Source: Henricia sp. BOLD:AAB3569 (Eukaryota; Echinodermata; Asteroidea; Spinulosida; Echinasteridae). From it: a stretch of DNA of 64,000 nt. This document shows, piece by piece, positions 10,649-22,500 of the stretch (position 1 is its first letter; each line of letters begins with the position of its first letter). The notes beneath the pieces are model-generated. The model worked only from the letters and a program-made list of their open reading frames with translations, was not told the origin of the DNA and searched no databases. Both the position numbers and the translations under genes were made by a program. Where the stretch lies: the NCBI GenBank assembly GCA_037783545.1, contig JBBELK010000376.1, positions 1,240,001 to 1,304,000 of the forward strand, written 5' to 3'.

Positions 10649-11699
10649 AGATATCATGGTGATTAAGATACTACTGGCATCCTGCGCCACTTTTGTGGTG
10701 CAAATAAGGGGTTACTTTCCACAAATGCTACAGAAATTGGTTGCCTTCGGGTTGCGCTTTATTGGGCGTTTTTGGGCTATTACAAGCGTTTGAAGTATAA
10801 TGAGCACGATCTGAAAGATGTTTAAAAAGTAGAATATAATGATCCACACAAACGTGCCTTAGAAATGCTTCAATTTTGCGTAATTTCTCGAAGCAGCACG
10901 CTCCGCCATTTATGGGAGTCAAAATCTTGACTCCCATAAATGGCGGAGAAATTATATTAGTCTTATTTCCAGCCTGGAGAAAGAAATAATTTTTCCTTCC
11001 TCCGTTGCGTGTGATGTGCCTGTTTTTTTAATTCGTGTCTACAATAACCATTGGGTATAAATCATCCAAGTCCTTTCTATCGGTTTGTCCCATGACAATA
11101 TTCTTACCCTGATTGGCGATGTTTTCGTTTTTTCTTTTTTGACGCGTCTGCTGTGTTCTCTTGACGATCCATTTTTGGACAGCCAGTCGGTGTGTGTGTA
11201 CGTTGGCGTGTGTTTACATTTCACACATGTCTCGGGAGGCGGAGAATGGTATGGTACCTTGCGTTCATCTGATAGGTTTACCTGACCACTGGCTACGGCG
11301 CCAGCCTAACTCCTGTTCGTCGCTAGCTGCATTTTGCCCACTACCCGGACGATCGTATTGACGGCTTGAAATACGTATACATTTCGCGGGACATGTAGTG
11401 GGGGTCAGAGGTCAGTGTTTGTTTTTTTAAATTACCATTCACTAATTATAACACATTAAATGTGTTTTATTGCAAGAACAACTCTTAATAAGTATAAGGA
11501 TCGAACACCCTCAAACGTGAGATTTCGTGAAATCTGAAGGCAACGTTTCCTTTAATATGATACTAAGTTTGTTAGCGTAGCTTCATGACAAGTAAAACCT
11601 GTCCGACTCGCTAACTTTTGACTCAAATGTGTAGGGTTTGTAGCAAATGACATACAGTTCATGTCAATCAAGAAGCCACTGAAAATGACACAAACCTTT

Positions 11700-11863
11700 G
11701 TATACAAGTAGTATACAAGTAGTATACAAGTAGTATACAAGTAGTATACAAGTAGTATACAAGTAGTATACAAGTAGTATACAAGTAGTATACAAGTAGT
11801 ATACAAGTAGTATACAAGTAGTATACAAGTACTATACAAGTACTATACAAGTACTATACAAGT
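11700..11863. repeat. 11-bp minisatellite GTATACAAGTA, about 15 copies
   Basis: The first copies read GTATACAAGTA and the last three carry a C (CTATACAAGTA). Because 11 is not a multiple of 3, the long minus-strand frames (YTTCILLVYYL repeats) are by-products of the repeat. Confidence 0.97.
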
Positions 11864-12824
11864 CACAAACGTTTGTATACAATGGAGAGGTTCTCTGTTG
11901 TTGGTGACATCATCACAGATTCACTCATGAATATGGAAATACCATCAGAATTGAAAGCAACTGTCAAATTCCCTGAAACTGATTGCAACGCGTAAAACAT
12001 TTACCTTACACACATCCAAGTAATAACAATATTATTTCATGTGTACTTTAAAGTGATTACCGGTGGACGAAATGGTAACAAATGCTCAATTATTTTACCC
12101 AAGGTTTTTTTTTTTTTTTAATACAAAAAGCAATTGAACATGGTATTTAAAAAAAATGTAAACATGGATTTTCAGTTTTATAGCCATAATTGCTTGGGAT
12201 TAGTTTACAATGGTTCATCTTTACATACACAAGACCATATCGCCAATCGTGTTTCACCAACAGAGGGCACCCTTTTGCAAAGCACTATGGGATAATCAGG
12301 GGTCAAAACATCGATGTGTCTATTGTTCCAGGATTTAATTGAAAACATATTCAAATGATACACATTCAAATTTGATGAATATTTTCTCCAAATATTTAAG
12401 CTTTATTTAAACTTTTCAAAATGTATCTCCATTCATTATACTTTATACTGGACACGCTCCTCAGATTTTTTTAACAACCCCTACACCCCATTTTTCCCAT
12501 GGGTGTTGAGATTTTGATACCATATTATTTGTCATATTTTTCTCATTACCATTCTGAAATTTTGCCCTCTCAATCCGTATATTTTTAGGGATATCATAAA
12601 AAACACCAGTGTTATGTAAACTAATTTATCCAGTTATATAAAGCAGTGCAGTGATTACACCAACCTTTTTGCTTCCATATCCAAATTGGAGATTGCCAAT
12701 TTCCTCCTTTCTTCCCATGTAGTATTTTATGGAGGTATTTTATATGACTGTAAGAAATCCATTTTTTTTGAAAAATCTTGACAAGCTCCTTTAAGCCAAA
12801 AGAATTGTTTATTTCACAAAATGT
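11864..12824. other. AT-rich interval, no gene recognised
   Basis: Only a 37-codon plus-strand frame at 11882-11995 (MERFSVVGDIITDS...) is seen, without splice context or family resemblance. On the minus strand AATAAA at 12808-12813 is a candidate poly(A) signal for RPP40, about 500 bp past its stop codon. Confidence 0.5.
12808..12813 (-). promoter_or_regulatory. Candidate poly(A) signal of RPP40
   Basis: AATAAA on the minus strand, just beyond the MITE that lies downstream of the RPP40 stop codon. Its use is not demonstrated. Confidence 0.3.
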
Positions 12825-13272
12825 TTAAAGGCAGTATACATCATTGGTAATCTCGAAAATCAGAAATGTTCACAGATTTACGCCTAACTTACACAATATA
12901 AACATGATGACCATAGAAAACTTCCCCTGAAATGGTTTTGTCTGAAGTGCTATAGTCTTTGAGAAATGAGTAAAACATTTAGTTTTCGTCTCATGAGACG
13001 AAAATTCAATTCGTCCAAACACTACATCGCCCAAATGCCACTTCGCCCCAAAACCACTTCGTGTACAGGCCGTGGTTCAGGGTGAAATGGTTCAGGGCGA
13101 AGTGGTTTTGGAGCGAAATGACTGCAAACCCTTTTTTGACTGTTTTCTCGAAAGTTAGACGAAGTACGGAGCTGGTTTTTGCTCAGGTTGGTTTTAATCA
13201 TGCATATCTTCAATCACACAGGCGGATAAAACTATTTGTAACAGTTTACCAATCATGTATACTATCTTTAAG
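12825..13272. mobile_element. MITE with GGGCGAAGTGGTT internal motifs, copy 1
   Basis: Inverted ends TTAAAGGCAGTATACATCAT and the complement of GTATACTATCTTTAAG. The centre holds GTCTCATGAGAC and several copies of CGAAGTGGTTTTGG or its complement. The inverted-orientation copy is 35796-36287. It starts 43 bp past the RPP40 stop codon and is therefore probably in its 3' untranslated region. Confidence 0.8.
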
Positions 13273-13314
13273 TGACACGAAACTGAAGGCTCACAGTACA
13301 AAGAGTGGCAATAT

Positions 13315-13510
13315 TTAGAGACAGACATCGCAACTCCCAATTGATGTTACCAGCCAATACCGTTGTCCCTCTGGAAAGATGATAAATGTGTACAGGTTGT
13401 CTCCAAACTTGTGGTAGCCATGTTCCCTGGTCCCCCACGAGACCGGTGAATCAGCGAAACCATGTACGGTCAAGGCTGCCCAGGGAGCAAGACCTTGTTG
13501 GATTTGGTGC
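13315..13510 (-). CDS. RPP40: RPP40 exon 8 (C-terminus, stop TAA)
   Basis: Encodes about residues 318-382 and contains the family's best conserved stretch, LAPWAALTVHGFADSPVSW, then REHGYHKFGDNLYTFIIF. The acceptor is CACTTTTAG|G. Confidence 0.95.
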
Positions 13511-16500
13511 CTAAAAGTGACAATTGAAACCACAAAGGTTAAAAACACAAATATTACAGTCACATTCAGATGATCATTGACCAGTCTTGGTTCCGACTCA
13601 AGCTGGTGGAGCCTACATGTAATTTCGAAAAATAAACATCTAACATATAAACACCAACTTCAACTTTTATTTCTATTTATTAGCTTGTATAAAACCAACA
13701 AAAAGAACTTAAATACAAATTCGGCGTCAAGCCGAGTCCAGTGTTTTGGAAACTGTCCTTTTCGGCGATGCACTATGGGGTGACATGTCGCACGTGACTT
13801 TCACGCTTCACATTTGATTCCGGAGTGATTTGCCGAAATTTGCGCTCGGATCTGAGATTTCACCAAAATTAGGCATCAGATTGATAGTACTCTTCTGAAT
13901 ATTTTTTTGGGCAAATGTACCTACCAGCCAAATATCACATCCAAGGGACAAATTTGAATTTGGGAAGTCAAGATTGCTACAGGTTTTTGATCAATGCAAT
14001 GCCAGGGCACAGGTCTACCATAGCCCTGTTTACGGGTCTATATGTACAGAGTAGCCTTTTGGCAAAGCTTTATGGCTTTGAGGTTACATGTATATTGTTT
14101 GGGATAATTGAGCGTATATAGCGGAGTATATAAGGGCTGAGCGAACGTTATGCCTTACTATAAAGCCTTTCTCAAACTGGCTACTACTACGTATTCATTA
14201 CATGCAATGCAAGTAGTTGACCCGAACCCTACGTAAACATTTTCAAAACGGATCAAAGACAAACTGTCAACTGACCCAATGAGCGCTAGGTACCTGTTTT
14301 GCATGCGCGCGTGTGATGCAAGCCATGTACAGTTCCCACAGGACAATCCGACCAATCACATCGCCTGCGGCGTTGTGGACTCGTTCATTATTAATGTAGG
14401 TACGGCACTTACATTTACTTCGAAAATACCCCATTAAGCTTCATGTAAATGCGTTTAAATTTGACAAATTGTTTATTACATCCAGGTTTTATACGGAACG
14501 AATATAATTTCCGTTTGGTTTGATTTATTTGCTGTTAAATTTACCCAGTGAATTTAAAAGCGTAAGCCTACCTCCCTTGTTTGTAGGAGCTCACGACGTA
14601 ATTTTCATAGAGTGACCTGCACGTGACTGGCTGATTTCGCTTCCAACTTTGGTAGCGATTATAAAGAAAAACATAAGAATTGCCTCGCAGTTCGAAAAAA
14701 GGCCAAGTGATTGAGACACTCGGTGTGTGTACATGTAGACTCTACTCAAGTCACCAAATCGCCCAAATTCACGAGGCCTTGTCAAAAGGCTACTCATATC
14801 CTTCGTGTTCGAACACCGGAGATGCTAGAGGCGAAAAATCAGATCGGTAGACATCATTTGCACGTGGGAAATACAGCTTTTCGTCCTGTTTTTTTAACCT
14901 CCCGCCATGGACGTTTCTACAGCACGTGACTGGCCTTCGCGATCGGTCAGCACCGCCCTGATCAAACCGGACAAGATTTTGACCAGTGGAGAACACTGCT
15001 ACTGCTGTGTCATTGTTTGAACTCAGGACTTTAAATATTACCAATGTTGCTCATTACCGTTCTGCATATAATTTGCCCATCGGCCCAAATGCAACTTAGA
15101 CTTTCTCCGGGAAAATACTCGGAAACTATGGATTGGATGAACCCCAGAAGGTAAGAGGCGAGGCGTTTCTATCATAAACTATCTAATGGTTGCAATTCAT
15201 TCTGTTTTGGGGCGATGCCTAGTTTTCGGACAGTGCAAACTCTGATTACCCCTTTAAATGTAGCACCGAACATCAACATTATTTTGGTCCTGTTAGAAAC
15301 GAGTGCCAAGATTACCCTCAAGGATTATGCATCAGGCAATGCCAAGGTAGCATTTAACAAAAGAATTGTTGCAGATCTTAAACAATGTTTCCTTTCCAAT
15401 TTCAATATTAATATTGATCTAATAAAGAATTTAACCCCAAGAAATAGGCCCTGGCCTGCCTCCTAACTCTGTTCTTTTAAGCAATGCCTTGTTCTGCCAA
15501 TGTTGTTAGTGTTTACCTGAGAGCATCCAGCAACTGCAGGATCGTTTCTGATGTGATGAATCCCACCCATCGATGGCACACAGCACTAGGAACCCGCTGC
15601 GAAGGCTGTGGGCAGGTGTATGTACTGACAAAGTTATCAGCTGCTCCTGACCTGTCCACAAATGAATCACGTTCTGTATCTTAAATTTTATTTCATTTAT
15701 CATAGTACTTACCGGTAGTACAAATTACATATTAATTGCTGTATTGTACAAAATTTACATTTCTGGCTTAGGCCAACCCAGGTTGACCCACCTCCTCGTA
15801 GGCCAAGTCAGCCCACATCAGCCTGGGTCAACCCAACCCACATCAGCCCGGGTCAACCCAACCCACATCAGCCCGGGTCAACCCAGGTCTCATCAGCCTA
15901 CATGTAGATCTCATCAGCCCGGGTTAACCTAGGCCCCATCAGCCCGGGTCAACTTAGGCCACATCAGCCCAGGGAGGGGCCCATTTCTTAAAGCTGTTTA
16001 GCACAGCTGTTTAGCTGTTTTGCTTTTCTGAAATGTGTCGACAGTAAAAATATGTAAACTTAGCAACATACACAGAATGCCAATCTACCGGTATTGTAAT
16101 ACACATAACATACAATTTTGACTCGTAACCCATTATTGCAAAGCAAATAAATTTTGTGCTAAGCAAATTTGTTGCGCAAAACCAAACTGCTTGATGAAAT
16201 TGTCCTCCAGGTCTGCCCGTATATATCAGTCACAAGCCCAATTTCATATCACTGCTTATGATGATTTTCAAAAGTCTTGCATAAAGACTATTAAACAGCT
16301 AGAATCCCCCCTTCCACATTTTTTTGTTTTTCTGTTTATCATGGAGGTGTACATGTATGTGTCTACAACACCATCACAACTTGTTTTTCACAAAAAATCG
16401 ACAGGCTTTTGCTTAAAACGTAAAGCAGTTCCGACTCTCTTCACCCGAAATTCTGAAACGCTCGAGGTCACTTGGCTTGTTTATCAACGGGGTTTTGACG

Positions 16501-19500
16501 TCATCCTGAGAAACATACAAAACGGTCTGTGCAGTATTGAATGGAAAATACACGAAGTGAATGTTTATCATGCCTGTTTTGTCCTTGTAATTCAAAATAC
16601 AAACGTGAAAAACACTTCATGTAATATGAAAACAATCTACTATTACCTGTTTTGTGAAAAAACGATGAAATTGTGGCTCACAATGAAGCTCTTTTGAGGT
16701 AAATACTGGTGCATTGCGACGGGTGGTTTTGTCACGGAACGAACGGCATTCACAGCGGTCTGTGTACGGTCCCCTGCGGGCGTAGTTCCCACGTGTTTGA
16801 ACATCGGCCTTACAAGTTATAGAATGAGCGACTCATTTTTCTCTCTCTTGGTAATAGAAAAGAAAATCTTTTTTTTATAGTGTCTGGTAAAACATACAAC
16901 CACGCAGCTACTGGGCATATCTCTGGCTTTTTGGACCAACAAAATTCTTCAAAAAACACCATCTAACAGAGACGGTTTTCCAAGTTTTTTGCGTGTAAAC
17001 GTATGGAGCTAACAATCGTGTTGACTTTTCTTTCTCAGGATTGCGTCACGGGGTCACGCGCATATCATGAATACCTAATGAGCGTTTCAGAAATCGCGAA
17101 AATCTCTTTTTCGAAAATCGACTTTTGCTTGCAATTTATCCACTTAAAACCGACAATTAAAAAATAATAAAAATCCACGTCAGCAAGAGGGATGTTTGGA
17201 CTATCGAAAAAAGCCTAAATGCTGGATTTTCGTCAAGGGGGATTCTTCCTCTTTAAGCAGTAAGCAATGCAAAATGTGCACCAATTTTAAGATATTCCCA
17301 AGTATGTATATGTACGTGCTGAAATAATTCGATCATGAAATAGTGCTTCCTCTAGCATAACTTTTCTGCTATGATAAAAGCTCCCATTTCTGGCCGACAC
17401 TTAAGCAGCACTATGAAACTGAGCCAACCAAGGCCGGCCCAAAACAATACACTTACACGCTCACCGGTTACACTTGCAGGCCACAGCTCCAAGCCATTCA
17501 TAAACTTCTGAAGCTTCACATGACCTTATTTGGTAATCTGCATCACTCAGACTAATCCCATTTGCAGATACATTCCCTAAGCTTGGTTTGGGTAGGTTGA
17601 TTCTCATGTGTTTGCTGTCTATCACTGGAATGTTTACATTCTTTAGCACTAAGTTCTCACTTCTTTGCTCAAGTTTGCGACACTCATACCGGTTGCTCCA
17701 AAACATTCCAAGTGAATCTAAATTCTGTGCTGCATCTGAGGAAAAGACAATTCCTGAACATATTTACATGTATGTCATCTGGATCATCACTGTAACATGG
17801 AAATCTATGACAATTTGTAGCCTATCGATTTTCAAATTGGGAAACAGATCTACGGCGGCAAGGTCGGTATCTACTGCAAAATATTGGTACATGTAGCATA
17901 CATGTATTTCACCTGACTGACGATTTTAGTCATTCCATGTCAAATAACCCGATACATGTAGGTTAAACCCGACCATCTCAAATTTTGATGAAATTTGGCA
18001 TACTTATTGATTGGGATCCCACAGCACTAAATCTTAAATTTTAGGTCAATCGGAAAGTAGTCTGGGAGATATGGCCCCCTAAATTTTGAAAGGGGCACGG
18101 ACGCCTACGTTTGAACCCTTGTATCTCAGGAACTACTCAGCCAATCTTAACACAATTTGGTATTGTTGGAAAGGGGATGAGTCAAGGATTCCAATCCTCA
18201 TTATTTTTCAGGTCAAAGTATGTTGTGGTAAAATGACCTTTTGACCTTTGTTTTGACCTTAAAATTGATCCTGTGGATCACCTTATGATGACTTTTCCTG
18301 AAATTTAATCTCCCACATGTTAACTAAAACATATAAAAGTTTCAGAGGTGTAATATTCCTTGCTTAGCAGCAATATACATGTAGATTCAAAAATCACACA
18401 CCCGCCGAGATGATTGATAATTGATATACAATGCATTGCAATGCATGTGTTCTTCATCAAAACATTTGAGATGGTCGGGTTTAAAATGTCAATTCTTATG
18501 GGTGATTTGACATGTAATGACCCATTTCTCTTTATGCTGTTAGCTGCTTTTGTGATTTCCTTTAGAAATTCATCATCTACGAGATCAAAAAGAATGAGAT
18601 TCCACCAGTACCGCCCATTTTTAACAGAGCAAAATGTTAACAAAACTAGCACTGCACAGTTCATGCACAGCTGTGCTAGACATGCGACACAGTGCCTGAA
18701 ATTGACTACATGTATGCCAGGGGCATGGCAAAGACTACTGTACATGTATGCCCGGGGCATAGAATTAAACAGGCACGATGTCAAGCTAATTTAATGCCCC
18801 CACTTTTAACCAATCAGATAACAGGAAACTATACATGAGGCATATAAATTTTCTGATTACTACATGTACCTTCAGGTTGCCATGCCAACAAGAAGTCTAA
18901 CGTCAGATCCAGTCTGTCCTTGAAGCACCACTGAACCCTTTCATAGTTTTTCTTGCCTGGACGAAAGCTATCAGCAAGAAGGTTGACTTCCACAGCTAGA
19001 GGAGAAATGGAATGTTATCGGATTGAAAGTATCAGTCTATTTCTTTTTAAAAAACACCAGATTAAATCCCTGTCATCTGATTGGTACGTTATTGGTCACG
19101 TGTCATTAAATTATTTGGTTTAACCCACGGTTTGGGCCACACGCACCACATGTCGTAGGTTATCCACTGATGCGCCATGGTTTATCCACTAAAACTACAG
19201 ATTACAAGCAAAAATTAGGCACGGCTGTACTGACGAATGATTGGCTGCCATGGGATTATCCTCTGTTGAAATGGGCAGTCATCATGAGCTAGCTACTCAC
19301 CAGATGCAATGGCAGGCAATACAACGCTAATTTGTAAGTTCAGATGACGGGAATTTATTCTGGTGTTTTGTAAATAATTCATAAATACGTCACATGGCCA
19401 GTCTTAAATGGACGATTTAAAAAATCTGCATATTTTCGTTTGAAGATGTTGCCACGTGCCTTGTCATGCTTGTGATAGGTTCAATTATTGACCATGTACA

Positions 19501-22500
19501 ATGATGTAGCCTGAAAAAAAGACATTTTATCTTATTCAGCACAGCAGCCATGGTACATAAACGAAAAGAAAGGCAAATCAACAGAGGTACATGTAAATGC
19601 AACCAATGTGCTTTTCTCACTTATTTTGCCGGTGAGCACTCTGGCCACATGGGTTATGATTGTCAAATGTCACCCAAAATGACGTCACCATAAAGCAGTC
19701 TATACACTCAATTCTGCTGGGGTATAATGCTTTCACATCAGAGATTTTTTCTTTAGATAGAGATACCCATAAAATGTAACCACTGTAATAGGATACCTGG
19801 ACCTTATTCTACCCGCCAATGTACTGATGTACATGTACAGGCTACATGTATAACATACAACTGCTGCTTTACAAAAGGCACATGGCTCGAACGCAAAAAA
19901 AGACCAAACTTACAATATCTGGTGATTTTTTTTGGCTTTTCAAACTGTGACGGTTTGCCCTCCAGTCCAAGCTCCTGGTATGTGTCTTTATTGACGGATA
20001 GTACTAGCTTGCCTGCATGTGAAAATCAAAACAATCAGCTGTGACAGCTTAAAGGCCCATTTAAAATACCCTAGACAGTTTACGCGTCCTTATTGGCGGA
20101 GAACACATCATGTGGCCAGTCTTAAACGGATGATAAAGACCGGTCGGCCAGTCTTATCACTTTTTAGCCTGGCCCGCGCCTGCGCCCTATTTATCAGCGC
20201 TTATTGAACATGCATGTATGCACACAGAAACTGCACGCTTCCGGTATCCGGTCGTGCGCGTCAGCAGTTTGAACGAACGCGTGCCATGCATGTAACAGTA
20301 CAATGCAAAACATGCCAAAAAAAAGTATTTATGAATGGGAATGAAAGTGGGTTTCAGTAATTGGTTTAGCTTGCGTCGGGGAGAATGAATGTTAATTACC
20401 CGACGTATATTATTAGCACTGTATACTCAGTGCTTTCCCGAGACACAATGAAAAACTTCATAGTGTGCTCAGGCGGGATTCGAACCCACGGCCTCCTGCA
20501 ACCAAGGCAGACGTCTTAACACCAAGACCACCGAGCTAGCCGGTTTTGAAAGGCCGGTTCGAATCAGTTAGCAACGGATATTGCAATTAATCAGTAATTG
20601 GTGTACATGTAGCTTGCGGAGAATGAATGTTAATAAGGGTATTTGCCCTTACCCGACGTATATTAGCACTGTATACTCGGTGCTTTCCAAAAACCTCTGA
20701 TGGAGCACGATTAAATCACTCCAAATATGTATACCATCTCAGCTTTCTGGGGATACAGCCCCGGCTGCCTATCAGACACTCAATGTCAAATCAAACACAT
20801 CAACATTCATATATACCCTCTCAGGTAGGCCTATTTCACTTCTGGGTTGAGAGAAGCAATGTGTGGCAAAGTACCTAATTGCTTCATGGGCACACATACC
20901 ATGGATGGACCAGACAGGGATTCGAGTCCACAACGGTACCTGAGAACTACATGTAACCCAGGCTTTGAATACTTTATGTTAAGACCAGAATTGTAAAAAT
21001 GCAGAGCTCTACTTCTTACCAACTGGCAGGATTGCAGCCACATTACGAGTGTCGATGTTCTGACCGATAGACAGTCCGTAAAGGCGACCTGCATGGACAC
21101 AAACAACATTTAAGTGGGAAAAACTGCATGGATATGACATACATGTACATGTACCTCTGGACAGCTAGGGCATAATTCCAGACACTGCTCATATTTTTTC
21201 TATGGAAACATCCGTACAGTACACAGGGCGAGTCGAAAAGAAACAAATTAATGATAGTTTCCCCAAGAAACAGTTAAATTTGATTAAAAATTTGTGAATT
21301 GCTTATTAAAAAGGAAGAATCACTGAAACTGATTCATGCCATCAATAACTATGCCCGATTGACTAAAAAAAACTAATAAACATCCGTTTATACATGTAGA
21401 CCTTTTGCACCGGCGGCCATGACAGGCCCAGGGGGCAGTTTTGTAACAACACATGTACATGTACCGGTAGATCCACAAGGTGCCTACTTGTGCATGACGT
21501 ATGGTGACAATGTGACTGCCCCCTGTCATGGCTGCCGGTGCACAATGGTGCAAAGGTTCTATTGAATGCTTCAAAGCTATCCAGTGCAACTATCAGAGAT
21601 TACACACTGGTGAGAAGCATTTTTGTCTTATGATTTCCTGATAATTGCACACAAGGACTCTAGTTTGATCACACTGATTGATTGTATTTCTACTGGTACC
21701 GGTACCACGTACCGGTATTGTTATTATGAATAATTATTATCCAAGTCTAAGATTTTTTTATTAAATTTTTTTATAGTAAAACGGGCATAAGATCTAGGCT
21801 GATAACTTTTAAGGTAAATGAACAAAGTGGAATTTGGAGGATACAAGATTTTGGCCTGAAGACTCCATTTGGCTAAGTAATACGCTTCAGGTGATGTATG
21901 TATGTATGTGCGACCATGCCATCATGGCCTCACACAGCTTAAATGGATTTTCGGTTGACTAATGTACAAACGTTCGAACTTGGAATGAGTGAGAAAAATC
22001 TTAATGGCCTTTTCGGGATTCGAACCCGAGACCTCTGACTAACTGGGCAGACGCTCTACCAGCTGAGCTATAAGGGTCATTCCATGAGGTTGGGTATATA
22101 CCAAAAAAGCGGTGTCCATGTTGCGTTGGTACAGGTTCTTTTATTTAAAGATTGTAGAATTATTTATCTGGTGGAATATTTGTTGTAAGTACTGAATATG
22201 GCTACATGTATCTGGGGTGTCCCAATATACAGTGTAATCATATTGGTCCACCCTCGTAAGTTGAGCACTAGTTTTATAAATTTGTTGGCACTTTGCACTA
22301 TAGTTTACCAATATAATCAAATTGTTTTACTGACAATCTGTCACAGATCATGAAATATTTGTCTTAGGCCAAACAAAATAAATGGTGCGTTTACGGTAAC
22401 GGCCTAAACAAAATCCAGGTAGGTACCGGTAGGTAGGAAAATAATTTTATTTTGTCTTTTTTTTTTACATTTCAGTTCAAGCATTTGCATGTTGTTTTGC

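Larger units (their letters stand above)
6635..10802. repeat. 2147-bp tandem duplication
   Basis: Bases 6635-8781 are repeated at 8782-10802 with near-perfect identity. The period is 2147 bp before and 2151 bp after a poly-C tract that has grown from 21 to 25 C. Copy 2 lacks 129 bp (8589-8717 of copy 1), deleted between two GTTGC pentamers. The unit carries the 3' part of the transposon-like gene, its last intron and exon, and a 467-bp MITE. The high identity implies a recent event. Confidence 0.95.
8704..11555. mobile_element. Possible TTAA-type element enclosing the second duplicate copy
   Basis: TTTAAAGGAACACGTTGCC at 8704 is complementary to GGCAACGTTTCCTTTAA ending near 11555, giving ~20-bp TTAA-flanked inverted ends. 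Sequence just inside the left end recurs at 10740-10802, right after the second copy, so the tandem duplication appears to have copied part of this older element. The element has no recognisable coding sequence of its own. Confidence 0.5.

Noticed and set aside
11552..11850. Minus-strand frames with YTTCILLVYYL repeats
   Set aside because: Translation of the 11-bp minisatellite, open in all three frames because the unit contains no stop on that strand.
11882..11995. 37-codon frame MERFSVVGDIITDS...
   Set aside because: No exon borders, no neighbour exons and no recognised family.
14591..15044. Opposed 68-84 codon frames in RPP40 intron 7
   Set aside because: No splice sites in phase and no recognisable family. 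They overlap each other on opposite strands.
16191..16697. 168-codon plus-strand frame
   Set aside because: It lies inside the GAATCCCCC-ended element, runs across its border, and the inverted copy at 31541-32952 does not keep it open.
20467..20541. Minus-strand tRNA-like sequence with TGG in the loop
   Set aside because: No proper acceptor stem, and it is followed by a repeated SINE body. Called a SINE head, not a tRNA gene.
22007..22078. Minus-strand tRNA-like sequence
   Set aside because: Two acceptor mismatches and an overlong anticodon loop. It continues into a repeat tail, so it is a SINE head or pseudogene.
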